From Armatimonadota bacterium (GTDB taxonomy: Bacteria > Armatimonadota > Fimbriimonadia > Fimbriimonadales > ATM1): a stretch of DNA of 64,000 nt. How positions within the stretch are numbered: the first letter of the stretch is position 1; each line of letters begins with the position of its first letter. This document shows positions 8,896 through 17,371 of this stretch, one piece after another. The notes below the pieces were generated by a model, which searched no databases, was not told where the DNA came from, and saw only the letters and a list, made by a program, of their open reading frames with translations. The translations under genes and the position numbers were made by a program. The stretch covers positions 1 to 64,000 of the forward strand of contig JAJPJR010000018.1 of assembly GCA_021324165.1 (NCBI GenBank). Direction: 5' to 3'.

Positions 8896-9438
8896 ATGAA
8901 GAATAAATGGATTGCTTTGGTGGGCGCGGTGCTGATGGGTATCACCCTGGCACGACCCGTTCTTGCGCAGCAAGGGGGTGAGGACATCCGCACGAAGATC
9001 ATCCCGTCACTTGATCTTCAGGATGCGGACATCCGGGATGCGCTGAAGCTGCTGTTCGACACGGCAGGTGTTCAGAACTTCACGGTGAAAGAAGATGTCC
9101 AGGGCCGCGTGACCGTGAAACTCACGAACGTGGCTTTCGAAACTGCTCTGCGTTACATCACCGATCAGGTCGGCGCGACCTATACGCTGGAAGGCGGTCT
9201 GATTCGGATTTTCAAGCGCGAGCAGATCAACACCGATACCGGCGGGGCGCCTGCGGCTCCACCGCCATCCAAGGTAACGCGGAAGATTATGGTTCGCGAA
9301 GCCGATCCGCTCCTGATCCTTCTTCTGTTGGCGGGCAACGCTTCGATCGGCCTTCCGCCTGAGATCAGCACCCTTTCGGGCGGCTTCGGCGGTGGACGCG
9401 GCGGCGGAATCGGCGGCGGAGGCGGTATCGGCGGATAA
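8896..9438 (+). CDS. Stand-alone secretin N-domain (STN-type) protein
   Basis: A 180-residue protein with a signal peptide (about 1-25, ending VLAQQG). Residues 33-103 form a secretin/TonB short N-terminal domain: LDLQDADIRDALKLLFDTAG, VTVKLTNVAFETALRYI and LEGGLIRIFKR. This is the same fold as residues 30-108 of the next protein, the secretin, but there is no N1, N2 or secretin pore domain here. The protein ends in an 18-residue Gly-rich tail. It probably acts in the periplasm as an accessory N0-like ring or adaptor for the downstream secretin. A paralogue by duplication of the secretin N-terminus is an inference. Confidence 0.8.
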   Translation: MKNKWIALVGAVLMGITLARPVLAQQGGEDIRTKIIPSLDLQDADIRDALKLLFDTAGVQNFTVKEDVQGRVTVKLTNVAFETALRYITDQVGATYTLEGGLIRIFKREQINTDTGGAPAAPPPSKVTRKIMVREADPLLILLLLAGNASIGLPPEISTLSGGFGGGRGGGIGGGGGIGG

Positions 9439-9498
9439 GCCGGACAGATCTGTCGGCACTCTCCACACAGGATCATTCATCAAAGGAGGACGGAGGAC

Positions 9499-11163
9499 AT
9501 GAACATACTTTTCAAGAAGGCGCTCGTGATCATCGGACTGATCGCGGCGTGCCTTCCCGCGCTGGCTCAAGGTAGCGATACCCAAGACAAGCGCTTCGAC
9601 CTAACGCTGGAGCAAGCGGACTTGCAAGCGGCGCTTCAACTGCTTTCGACGCAGGCGGGCGCAAATCTGCAGTTCGTTTTCAAGCCCGCTCCGCAGCCTT
9701 ATGCGAAAGTCACGCTGACGCTGAAGGGAAAAACCGTTGACGAGGCGATCAAGTACATCTGCGACGCGGCGGGCGCGGGCTTCCGCAAGGATCCAGGTCC
9801 TGTTTATGTCATCTTCCCCGCAAACTCGGCTGCCACCGAGGCGAATCCTCCGGTTAGCGGAGCGACGACGCCAGCCAATCCTCCGGCGGCGAAGCAGCCG
9901 CACATTGTGGCAACGATCCCGATCAAGCATGGCAACCCTCGAACGATCCTGGAAACGCTGTACGGCTACATCTCCGACCAGTTCGGCGAATGGCGGACTC
10001 TCGAGATGTTCCGAAAATGGCGCGCCGATCAGTTGGTGGGCAGGGCTTCGGGAACCCCCGTCATGGTCAACTCGGGCGCATCGTTCCAGCCGCTGAACGA
10101 AGTTCAAAACGGTTCGAACAACACGCCTCAGGGCGGCCAGGGCAACGGCATTGACCTGCCTGGCGGCTCGGGCCAGATCACTCCCGGTCGCGGCGGCCAA
10201 GGCGGCCTCGGCGGCGGCTTGGGCGGCTTTGGTCAGGGCGGTCTCGGCGGCGGGTTGGGCGGCGGCCTTGGCGGAGGCTTCGGCGGCTTCGGCCAGGGCG
10301 GAACCCAGCTGCAGGGCGGCACCGGCTTGATTCCCGATGGGATTGATCGAATCTTGTACGATCCGACGGACAACTCGTTCATCGTCCAGGGCACCGACGA
10401 CGCGATTCAGCAGCTCGAAAACCTGATCCGCCGGTTCGACAAAGCGCCCGAACAGGTGGAAATCAAAGTGGAATTCATCACCACCAGCCGTTCGAAGGAG
10501 CAGAACTTCGGCATAGACTGGCTGTATCACAAAGGCCAGATGTTTTTGGGCAACGTTCCCGGCGCGCAGGCAAGGGCGGGCGACCCGTTCTTCATCAACT
10601 GGGCAACCGGCAACTTCACAACCCGGCTTCGAACGCTGCTGTTGGAAGGCGACGGCTACGTTGTGAACGCTCCGATGGTTCGAACATTGAACAATCAGCC
10701 CGCGCTGATTCTTCAAGAAGTTGACACTTGGATCATCCTGAACCAGTTGGTGTCGGTGGGCAACGGTCAAGTGATTTCGGCACCCACGCTTCAAAGCATC
10801 TCGGTTTCGAGCGGATTGAGCGTGCAGCCGCGAATCAACGGTGACCGGTACATCACGATGACCATCAGCCCGCAGGTTGCGGAATTCGGCCAGATTCACC
10901 GCGGCCCGAACGGCGAAGAGGTGCCCGACGTGCTCACGCAAGCGATCGCGGTTACGTGCCGCGTGAAAGATGGCGAAACCATCGTGCTTGGCGGACTCAC
11001 GCGCAAACAGGAATCGTTCACGAGTCAGCGGTACCCGGTGCTCAGCGATCTGCCGATCATCGGCAATCTGTTCCGATCAACTTCGAAGGTTGTGAATAAC
11101 CAGGAGCTGTTGATCTTCATCACTCCTCGCATCATTCCGCAGGAAGAGAGCGGGGTTGGTTAG
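9499..11163 (+). CDS. pilQ: Type IV pilus secretin, PilQ-type
   Basis: A 554-residue outer-membrane secretin with a signal peptide (ending ALAQG near residue 25) and a strong Shine-Dalgarno (aaaggagg, 9481-9488). Domains in order: STN/N0 at about 30-108; an N1-like domain (ATIPIKHGNPRTILETLYGYI) from about 138; a long Gly/Leu/Phe/Gln-rich tract at about 210-275; a second N-domain strand-helix unit (ILYDPTDNSFIVQGTDDAIQ); and the secretin core from about 325, ending with IVLGGLTRKQE, PVLSDLPIIGNLF and LLIFITPRIIP. The length is below typical PilQ because it lacks AMIN repeats. It should form the gated pore through which the pilus passes. Confidence 0.92.
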   Translation: MNILFKKALVIIGLIAACLPALAQGSDTQDKRFDLTLEQADLQAALQLLSTQAGANLQFVFKPAPQPYAKVTLTLKGKTVDEAIKYICDAAGAGFRKDPGPVYVIFPANSAATEANPPVSGATTPANPPAAKQPHIVATIPIKHGNPRTILETLYGYISDQFGEWRTLEMFRKWRADQLVGRASGTPVMVNSGASFQPLNEVQNGSNNTPQGGQGNGIDLPGGSGQITPGRGGQGGLGGGLGGFGQGGLGGGLGGGLGGGFGGFGQGGTQLQGGTGLIPDGIDRILYDPTDNSFIVQGTDDAIQQLENLIRRFDKAPEQVEIKVEFITTSRSKEQNFGIDWLYHKGQMFLGNVPGAQARAGDPFFINWATGNFTTRLRTLLLEGDGYVVNAPMVRTLNNQPALILQEVDTWIILNQLVSVGNGQVISAPTLQSISVSSGLSVQPRINGDRYITMTISPQVAEFGQIHRGPNGEEVPDVLTQAIAVTCRVKDGETIVLGGLTRKQESFTSQRYPVLSDLPIIGNLFRSTSKVVNNQELLIFITPRIIPQEESGVG

Positions 11164-11191
11164 ACGCGACGATTGAAACCGTTCTCCTTTC

Positions 11192-11221
11192 ACGGGCGAC
11201 CAACAGAAGTTGGCCGCCCGT
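11192..11221 (+). terminator. Hairpin after the secretin gene
   Basis: A 13-bp stem with one A-C mismatch (acgggcgaccaac with its partner at 11209-11221) around the loop agaa lies 28 bases after the pilQ stop. Only a weak T-rich stretch (ttctaacctt) follows, so termination may be partial and aroK may be partly read from the pil promoter. Confidence 0.45.
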
Positions 11222-11231
11222 TCTAACCTTA

Positions 11232-11741
11232 ATGTCCTTGATTCTGATTGGAATGATGGGTTCTGGAAAGACGACCGTCGGGCGCGCGCTCGCCAGGCGG
11301 CTGAAAATGCGTTTTGTGGATTTGGATCGGATCATTGAAATGAACACCGGAAAGTCGGTTTCGCAGATTTTTGACACGGATGGCGAAGCGGCATTCCGCG
11401 ATTGGGAAACGGAAGCGATCCGAGAACTGATGGACGAGCAAAATATCGTGTTGAGCGTTGGGGGCGGAGCGCCTATGCGCGCAGAAAACTTCGAGATGCT
11501 CAAGAGAATCGGAAAGATCGTATTTTTGGAGGCGAGCGCAAAAACGGTTCGTGAGCGGGTGGAAAGAAAGCCGGCGAAACGCCCTCTGCTAAAACAGGAT
11601 CGAAACGATGCGATCGAACGGCTGCTCGCCGAAAGAGCGGAGGTTTATAAGAAAGCCGATTGGGTTGTGAATGTTGATGAGAAGTCGGTTCCGGCAGTAG
11701 TGCGGCAGATAGAAACGCTGATGTATGAAAACCTTAGTTGA
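11232..11741 (+). CDS. aroK: Shikimate kinase
   Basis: A 169-residue cytoplasmic enzyme that phosphorylates shikimate at O3 with ATP, step five of the pathway to chorismate. The Walker A motif GMMGSGKTT is at residues 7-15. VDLD (about 30-33) gives the shikimate-binding Asp, FRDWE the conserved Arg/Glu, and SVGGGAPMR (about 76-84) the Gly-rich substrate loop. The lid segment RKPAKRPLL has the conserved Arg. Length is typical. Its end overlaps aroB by 17 bases, so the two are translationally coupled. Confidence 0.96.
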   Translation: MSLILIGMMGSGKTTVGRALARRLKMRFVDLDRIIEMNTGKSVSQIFDTDGEAAFRDWETEAIRELMDEQNIVLSVGGGAPMRAENFEMLKRIGKIVFLEASAKTVRERVERKPAKRPLLKQDRNDAIERLLAERAEVYKKADWVVNVDEKSVPAVVRQIETLMYENLS

Positions 11742-12789
11742 TTTCGAAGCGGATGCGGCGCGCTATCAGGCGGTTTACGGCCGGGTGTGCGCATCGGATG
11801 TCGCGGAGTTTCATCAGGCGGCTTCGAGCCTTTTCATCATATCGGATTCGAATGTGTGGAGCGCGCACGGTGAAAAGTTTTCCGAATTGGGACCCGCGAT
11901 GGTCGTTCCTGCAGGAGAAGCGAGCAAATCGGTCGAGTGTTGGAGCGAAATCCAGTCTTGGCTTGCTGAATCGGGGGCGGATCGCAAATCGGCGATTCTT
12001 GCCGTGGGTGGAGGAATGATCACCGATTTGGCAGGGTTTTGTGCGGCGACGTATATGCGAGGAATCGCATACTCTTCGATTGCGGCGAGTTTGATGGCGC
12101 AGGTTGATGCGGCTCTCGGCGGAAAGACCGGAATAGATCTTCCTGAAGGGAAGAACTTGGTGGGGGCGTTTCATCATCCATCGCGCGTGTGGTGCGATCC
12201 GCAGCTTTTGAAAACGGTTCCAGAACCGGAGTTCAAAAACGGCATGGCCGAGGTGATCAAGTACGGGTTTGCGGTGGACGCTTTGATGTTGAATCTGTTG
12301 GAAAGCCGCCGCGCGGAAATCGCGAACCGCGATGAAGATGCCCTGCTCGAGATTACATCCCGCTGCGGCAGTTTGAAAGCGCAGGTGGTGCGCGAAGACC
12401 CGAAGGAAACGATCGGCCGCCGCGCCGTGTTAAACTTTGGGCACACGGTGGGACATGCGATCGAGGCCGAAAGTGGGTATCAACTTTACAGCCACGGCGA
12501 GGCCGTCTGCTTGGGAATGATTGTGGAAGCAAAGGTGGGTGAACTGGCAAAACGAACGCCAGCGGGCAGCTGCGCGCGGGTGATCGAAACCGTGCGTGAG
12601 TGGGGGCTGCCGCTTGCGCTCCGTTCCAGCATGAATGCGGAAAGGCTGATCGAACGCATGCGGCGCGACAAAAAAGCGGTGGCTGGTTCAATCGCGATGT
12701 CGCTGCTTGGCGAAGTGGGAACCTGCCGCTTGGTGCCCGACGTTCCTGAACAGATCGTGATCGAGGCGCTGAAGGTGATTGAAGCATGA
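11725..12789 (+). CDS. aroB: 3-dehydroquinate synthase
   Basis: A 354-residue NAD- and metal-dependent enzyme converting DAHP to 3-dehydroquinate, the second step of the shikimate pathway. It has the NAD-binding GGGMITDLAGFCAATYMRG segment, the active-site MAQVDAALGGKTGID, GKNLVGAFHHP, and the metal ligands in NGMAEVIKYG (Glu), FGHTVGHAIE (His) and SHGEAVCLGM (His). Length is normal. It overlaps aroK upstream and shares ATGA with the small membrane gene downstream, so it lies in a tight operon. Confidence 0.96.
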   Translation: MKTLVDFEADAARYQAVYGRVCASDVAEFHQAASSLFIISDSNVWSAHGEKFSELGPAMVVPAGEASKSVECWSEIQSWLAESGADRKSAILAVGGGMITDLAGFCAATYMRGIAYSSIAASLMAQVDAALGGKTGIDLPEGKNLVGAFHHPSRVWCDPQLLKTVPEPEFKNGMAEVIKYGFAVDALMLNLLESRRAEIANRDEDALLEITSRCGSLKAQVVREDPKETIGRRAVLNFGHTVGHAIEAESGYQLYSHGEAVCLGMIVEAKVGELAKRTPAGSCARVIETVREWGLPLALRSSMNAERLIERMRRDKKAVAGSIAMSLLGEVGTCRLVPDVPEQIVIEALKVIEA

Positions 12790-12995
12790 CGGAATCGGTT
12801 CGGCGCGTATGCCTTTATCTCATTTGGGCGGTTCTGTTTTTCGGATATGCGGGCTCGCAGCTGTCGGTGTGGACGGGCAGCGCAGATCTTTGGAATGAAC
12901 GGATCGCGGGGCCCAACATCTGGTTTGGATGGCTGGTTTTTTTGTTGAGCATTTTGGCGGCAGCCTTCAAAGGAAATGGCAGCGATGATCGGTGA
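12786..12995 (+). CDS. Small two-helix membrane protein
   Basis: A 69-residue protein whose start overlaps the aroB stop by 4 bases (ATGA) and whose end overlaps the next gene by 20 bases; this coupling supports expression. It has two hydrophobic segments, about residues 7-24 (VCLYLIWAVLFFGYAGS) and about 45-60 (WFGWLVFLLSILAAAF), joined by a short polar loop containing WTGSADLWNE. No family was recognised. Lying directly before a membrane-anchored PASTA pseudokinase, it may assist that protein, but this is only positional evidence. Confidence 0.65.
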   Translation: MTESVRRVCLYLIWAVLFFGYAGSQLSVWTGSADLWNERIAGPNIWFGWLVFLLSILAAAFKGNGSDDR

Positions 12996-14793
12996 GTTGA
13001 TCCGGCTTCGATATGAAGTGTTGGAACAGCTGCCTTCTTCGGCGATTTTCGATAACTTTGCGGCGCGCGATAAGGTGCGCAACTGTGATGTGTGCCTTCG
13101 AATGGTTCGAAAGCCGTTCAGCGATGAAGCGGACTTCGTTCAATCGCTTGCGCGCCTGGTTGCCGAAGTGAGCAAGCTGGAGCATCCGAACATTGCGCGT
13201 GTGTATGAGATTGACGAGCACGACTATCGGCCTTTCGTTGTGTGCGAACTTGTGCGGGGGACGACGCTCGCCGAACGGATTCGAAGAGTTGCGCCGCTTT
13301 CGCCTGCTGTGGCCGTCGAATTGACTGTAGGGATTTTGGAAGCGTTGGAAAGCGCTGCGAGCCAAGGAACGCTGCATGGGGATTTGTGTTCGGATCATGT
13401 GCTCACGACTCTTGATTGGCGGGTGTCGGTGATTGATTTCGGTTTGTGGCAATGTTATGGCGCAAGCGCAACCGCGGGGGCGGTGGTGCTTTCCAGAATG
13501 GCGCCCTATCTTGCGCCGGAGATCATCGAAGGAGAAATCCCATCCGGCGCATCGGATGTTTACGCCGTGGGTGTGATTCTTTTCGAACTGCTCACGGGAA
13601 GGGCTCCGTTTGTGGGACAAACAGCCGCCGCCACGCTCGCCAAACATTCTACGCAGGAGCCGCCGAATCTCAGGGTGCTGAATCCGGCAGTGCCGAAAGT
13701 GCTGGAAGAGATCGTAAAGAAATCTTTGAGCAAAGAAAAAACTGCTCGTTATCAATCGGCAAGCGAAATGTTGAGCGATCTGCGCCAGCTGCTGGATGCG
13801 CTGCGGTTTGGAAGGGCGATCAGCTGGCCGATTTCTGAATCAGCGCGGGCTGAGGAATCCGATTCGAACGTCGTAAAGACTTACGCCGAAAAGAAACGGG
13901 ACACGAAGCTTGGCGCTGCCGTGCACGCTGCGACGTTTATCAAAAAGAAACCGGAAAAACCGAAGCCAAAGATCGAACAGCGTGTGAGTGCGGCGAGCGA
14001 TCCTCCGCCCGATGTGCCAACGTGGATGCTGGCAGTTTTTTACACACTGATAGGAATCTTCGTTTGCGGTGTCGGCATCTGGATCAACTATAACCTTCAT
14101 GCTCCTCGAAGCGTGGAGCTGCCGAATCTCATCGGTCTTTCGATTGTGGATGGAAGGAAGGCCGCTCACGATCTTCACATTTCGTTGGTCGAGTCGGGAA
14201 GGCAGCTGAGCGATCAGTATCCGCAGCCTGAGACGATCGTTTCGATGGATCCATCGCCGCACACTCCGGTGCGCGAGGGCGCCGAAGTGCACGTGATTTT
14301 GAGCGCCGGAAGCCGAATGGTGGAAGTTCCGGTTTTGAAAGGTCGAACGCTCACAGAAGCGCGCACCGTGTTGGAATCGGCAGGGTTGAAGCTGGATCCA
14401 AGTCCGCGTTATGAATCCAGCCGCGACACGCCGGCGGGGCAAGTGATAAAGCAGCGTCCGCTGGGGCGGGATCGCGTGGAACGCGGCACGAAAGTTACGG
14501 TTACCGTGAGCACCGGCAGCATCGCTCCTACCGAAACTTCGAATCCCGAGGATTTGATGCCGAACACGTTTACGATCACGTTTAAAGTGAAGGATTCGAA
14601 AGATGAGGTTGCGGTGAGAATCGAAATGACCGACGGAAAGAACGAGCGCAAGGTGGTTTTCGAAGAGATGGTGCAGCCGGGAACGACCCTTACGCGAACG
14701 TTCGAAGGCTACGGCAAAGAAGCATCGTTCGACATCTATTTTGATGGCTACGAAGACAAAACGATTGTGCAAAAGGGGAACGACCGCGGATGA
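12976..14793 (+). CDS. Membrane-anchored PASTA pseudokinase (PknB-like)
   Basis: A 605-residue protein with a cytoplasmic kinase-like domain (1-275), a linker, one transmembrane helix (about 350-370), two PASTA domains (about 379-447 and 448-516) and a C-terminal beta domain (about 525-605). PASTA domains bind peptidoglycan fragments or lipid II. The catalytic signature is degraded: the glycine loop reads LEQLPSSAIFDNF, the VAIK lysine is Arg42 (VCLR), HRD is HGD (134-136), the catalytic-loop Lys is Cys138 and the metal-binding Asn is His141. DFG (154-156) and the APE motif (180-182) remain. It is probably inactive or very weak and acts as a sensor or scaffold. The downstream ATG at 12985 is an alternative start with better Shine-Dalgarno spacing. 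Confidence 0.88.
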   Translation: MAAMIGELIRLRYEVLEQLPSSAIFDNFAARDKVRNCDVCLRMVRKPFSDEADFVQSLARLVAEVSKLEHPNIARVYEIDEHDYRPFVVCELVRGTTLAERIRRVAPLSPAVAVELTVGILEALESAASQGTLHGDLCSDHVLTTLDWRVSVIDFGLWQCYGASATAGAVVLSRMAPYLAPEIIEGEIPSGASDVYAVGVILFELLTGRAPFVGQTAAATLAKHSTQEPPNLRVLNPAVPKVLEEIVKKSLSKEKTARYQSASEMLSDLRQLLDALRFGRAISWPISESARAEESDSNVVKTYAEKKRDTKLGAAVHAATFIKKKPEKPKPKIEQRVSAASDPPPDVPTWMLAVFYTLIGIFVCGVGIWINYNLHAPRSVELPNLIGLSIVDGRKAAHDLHISLVESGRQLSDQYPQPETIVSMDPSPHTPVREGAEVHVILSAGSRMVEVPVLKGRTLTEARTVLESAGLKLDPSPRYESSRDTPAGQVIKQRPLGRDRVERGTKVTVTVSTGSIAPTETSNPEDLMPNTFTITFKVKDSKDEVAVRIEMTDGKNERKVVFEEMVQPGTTLTRTFEGYGKEASFDIYFDGYEDKTIVQKGNDRG

Positions 14794-15446
14794 AAACTGT
14801 GTTGGCACCTTCGATTCTTTCCGCCGATTTTGCCGCATTGGGCGATGCCGTTGCTAAGCTTGACGCGGCCGATTGCGATTGGATTCACTTGGATGTGATG
14901 GATGGAACGTTTGTGCCTCCGATAACGTTTGGCGCACAAATGGCTTCGGCGCTTCGCCCGTTTTCGCGCAAGCCGTTCGACTGCCATCTGATGGTCGCGC
15001 ATCCCGAAACGCAGGTGGAGCAGTTCGCCAGCGCCGGAGCCGACCGCATTACCATTCACGTGGAAGCGACGCAGCATCTACATCGGGCGTTGGAATCCAT
15101 TCGCGAACATGGATGCGCCGCCGGAGTAGCGATCAATCCCGCAACGCCGGTTTCGATGGTGTTCGATGTGCTCGATCTGGTGGATCTGGTGTTGGTGATG
15201 ACGGTCAACCCAGGTTGGGGCGGCCAAAAACTCATCGAACCGTGTTTGGAAAAAGTGCGGACGCTTCGGGCCAGAACTTCAACCCATCATATCGAAGTGG
15301 ATGGAGGAATCAACGACGTTACCGCGCCTGCCGCGGTGAGGGCGGGAGCCGATGTGCTGGTTGCGGGAAGTTTCGCGTTTTCGGGCGAGCCGAAAGAGAG
15401 GCTTGCAAAACTGAGGAGGGCCGCGTGCGCCGTGTTCGAAGTGTAA
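14790..15446 (+). CDS. rpe: Ribulose-phosphate 3-epimerase
   Basis: A 218-residue TIM-barrel enzyme interconverting ribulose-5-phosphate and xylulose-5-phosphate in the pentose phosphate pathway. Metal and catalytic residues are in IHLDVMDG, DCHLMVAHPE and EVDGGIN; the phosphate-binding loop is MTVNPGWGGQK. Length is typical. It overlaps the pseudokinase gene by 4 bases (ATGA) and its 3' end overlaps the next small gene. Ribulose-5-phosphate is also a riboflavin precursor, which makes the position before ribD and ribE sensible. Confidence 0.96.
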   Translation: MKTVLAPSILSADFAALGDAVAKLDAADCDWIHLDVMDGTFVPPITFGAQMASALRPFSRKPFDCHLMVAHPETQVEQFASAGADRITIHVEATQHLHRALESIREHGCAAGVAINPATPVSMVFDVLDLVDLVLVMTVNPGWGGQKLIEPCLEKVRTLRARTSTHHIEVDGGINDVTAPAAVRAGADVLVAGSFAFSGEPKERLAKLRRAACAVFEV

Positions 15447-15727
15447 CCAGTGCGCTGCTGACATTCAGCATTTTGGTCATGTTGAGTTATCCGTTCACGG
15501 TTGGGAAATCTCCTGCATCCGGCTCTTCTCGGCACGAAGTCGCCGAATTTGCGGTTCGAATGATTCTGTTCGTTGTGATCGCAGTGCTTGCGTGGCTGGC
15601 GACGGGGATTTCGGCTTACATGTTGTTTAGAAGAATTCGAAGCGAATACGAGAACGAGGTTGTCAAAAACCTTACGACGCTGGTTGCACCGGAAGCGGGA
15701 AAGCGGGGTGACGCCGATTCAGACTGA
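15425..15727 (+). CDS. Small two-helix membrane protein before ribD
   Basis: A 100-residue protein starting at GTG 15425, chosen because GAGGAGGG lies just upstream inside the end of rpe. It has two hydrophobic segments, about 6-25 (SVTSALLTFSILVMLSYPF) and about 42-65 (AVRMILFVVIAVLAWLATGI), and a charged C-terminal tail (RRIRSEYENEVV and following). It overlaps rpe by 22 bases and ribD by 20 bases. No family was recognised. Coupling at both ends argues that it is a real gene. Confidence 0.7.
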   Translation: MRRVRSVTSALLTFSILVMLSYPFTVGKSPASGSSRHEVAEFAVRMILFVVIAVLAWLATGISAYMLFRRIRSEYENEVVKNLTTLVAPEAGKRGDADSD

Positions 15728-16781
15728 AACCTGGATGATGCGGGCCGTTGAACTTTCACGAAATGGGTTCCCCGCACTAAACCCGCGCGTCGGCGCTGTG
15801 ATTGTCAAAGATGGGCGCATCATCGGCGAAGGGTTTCATGAAGCGGCGGGATGCGATCATGCCGAAATCGCGGCTTTGCGTCAGGCCGGTGGGAATGCGC
15901 GCGGCGCCGATCTTTTTGTAACTTTGGAGCCGTGTTCGCACTTCGGCCGCACACCGCCGTGCACCCAGGCGATTATCGAAGCGGGAATCGCACGGGTTTT
16001 CATTGCGATAACCGATCCTAATCCGGCCGCGGCGGGTGGAGCGCACGCGCTTCAAGAAGCGGGGATCGAAACTCACACCGGAATCTGCGCAGAGGAAGCC
16101 GCAACGGTGAATTACCGCTTTTTGCAAAGGTTTCGCATGAATCGGCCGTGGGTCGCCGTAAAGGCTGCATGCAGTTTGGATGGCCGCATCGCAACCCGAA
16201 CCGGCGAGAGCAGATGGATCAGCGACGAACACGCACGAAGGCGCGCGCACGAACTGCGAGCCGAAGCGGGATGCGTTCTTGTCGGCGCGGGAACCGTTGC
16301 ACAAGATGATCCTTCGCTCACCGTGCGGCATGTTCAAGTCAAAAATCAACCTTTGCGGGTGATTCTCGATTTCGATGGTTCGCTTCCTTTGGGCTCAAAC
16401 GTGTTTAGCGATGATTCCGCGCCAACCTTGTGGGTGAGCGGTGTGCCTTTGTCTGCTCCGCCTCACAGCCGCGTGTCGGTGTTTCAATGTCCCACCGCGC
16501 AAGATGGATGGTTGAATCTTTCGGAGCTGCTGAGCGAATTGGCGCGGAGGGGACAGATTTCGGTGTTGGTGGAAGGCGGCGGAAACACAATCGAGCGGTT
16601 CTTTCGTGCAGGTTTGGTGGACGAAGTCGAGCTTCACGTTGCGCCGATCGTTTTGGGTGCGGGGCGGAGTTGGGCGGAAGGCGATGGCGTGGAACGGCTC
16701 GCGGATGCGTGGAAACTCACCGACCTTATGTGCGAACCGCTTGGGAATGGGGTTAGAATCAACGCAAGGACGGTGCGATAA
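15708..16781 (+). CDS. ribD: Riboflavin biosynthesis deaminase/reductase RibD
   Basis: A bifunctional enzyme of about 357 residues. The N-terminal cytidine-deaminase-type domain deaminates the pyrimidinone intermediate, with zinc motif DHAEIAAL and PCSHFGRTPPC. The C-terminal DHFR-like domain reduces the ribosyl chain, with AVKAACSLDGRIATRTGESR and VLVEGGGNTIERFF. I place the start at GTG 15708, because the conserved region begins soon after (TWMMRAVELSRNG); ATG 15735 is an alternative. An in-frame extension further upstream lies within the previous gene and lacks conservation. The stop overlaps the ribE start by one base (TAATG). Confidence 0.94.
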   Translation: MTPIQTETWMMRAVELSRNGFPALNPRVGAVIVKDGRIIGEGFHEAAGCDHAEIAALRQAGGNARGADLFVTLEPCSHFGRTPPCTQAIIEAGIARVFIAITDPNPAAAGGAHALQEAGIETHTGICAEEAATVNYRFLQRFRMNRPWVAVKAACSLDGRIATRTGESRWISDEHARRRAHELRAEAGCVLVGAGTVAQDDPSLTVRHVQVKNQPLRVILDFDGSLPLGSNVFSDDSAPTLWVSGVPLSAPPHSRVSVFQCPTAQDGWLNLSELLSELARRGQISVLVEGGGNTIERFFRAGLVDEVELHVAPIVLGAGRSWAEGDGVERLADAWKLTDLMCEPLGNGVRINARTVR

Positions 16782-17371
16782 TGTTCACCGGAATCATCAA
16801 AGCGGTCGGCGAAATCGTCGCCATAGGCGCTCGGCTGAAGGTCGAGGCCGATCTGCAGCCGATGCCTGAAGCCGGTGCGAGCGTGTGCGTTGACGGGTGC
16901 TGTCTTTCGCATATCGGCGGCGAACTGTTGGAATTCGATTTGAGCGATGAAACGTTGCGACGCACACGGTTTTCCGACCTGCGGCCTGGCGACAAAGTAA
17001 ACATCGAACCGTCGCTGAACGCAGGAGATCCTTTAGACGGCCACTTCGTTTTGGGGCACGTGGATGAAGCGGTCGAATTCGAAGGTATGACGCAGGGGGA
17101 TGTTGGAGCGGAATACCGTTTTAAGATGCCCAGGCAGAACGCGAATCTCATTGCGGAAAAAGGGTGTGTGGCGATCAACGGCGTGAGTCTCACGGTCGCT
17201 GCGTTGGATCACCATGCGTTCAAAGTTTGGCTTGTGCCGATCACGCTGCGACAAACCAATCTTGGTTTGCTGGTGCCGGGTGAACGTGTGAATTTGGAGT
17301 TCGACGTGCTTGCGCGCTATGCGGCCCGCAGCTTGACGAAAACTTTCGAGGACGACCCGATCGCGAGTTAA
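16781..17371 (+). CDS. ribE: Riboflavin synthase alpha subunit
   Basis: A 196-residue enzyme that dismutates two 6,7-dimethyl-8-ribityllumazine molecules into riboflavin. It has the two tandem lumazine-binding barrels and begins with the invariant MFTGI. The first repeat contains VCVDGCCLS and the second [10 protein letters not shown]; these loops bind the ribityl chain. Length is typical. The gene is coupled to ribD. Its TAA overlaps the stop of the convergent rpmA gene by 4 bases. Lumazine synthase (ribH) and ribBA are not in the window. Confidence 0.95.
   Translation: MFTGIIKAVGEIVAIGARLKVEADLQPMPEAGASVCVDGCCLSHIGGELLEFDLSDETLRRTRFSDLRPGDKVNIEPSLNAGDPLDGHFVLGHVDEAVEFEGMTQGDVGAEYRFKMPRQNANLIAEKGCVAINGVSLTVAALDHHAFKVWLVPITLRQTNLGLLVPGERVNLEFDVLARYAARSLTKTFEDDPIAS

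Noticed and set aside
10190-10320. Periodic GGC-rich sequence in the secretin gene as a possible CRISPR or tandem repeat array
   Set aside because: The repetition encodes a Gly-rich linker in frame and has no spacer-repeat structure.
9601-10941. 446-residue minus-strand frame opposite the secretin
   Set aside because: It is an antisense shadow of pilQ with low-complexity Ala/Arg content and no independent coding signs.
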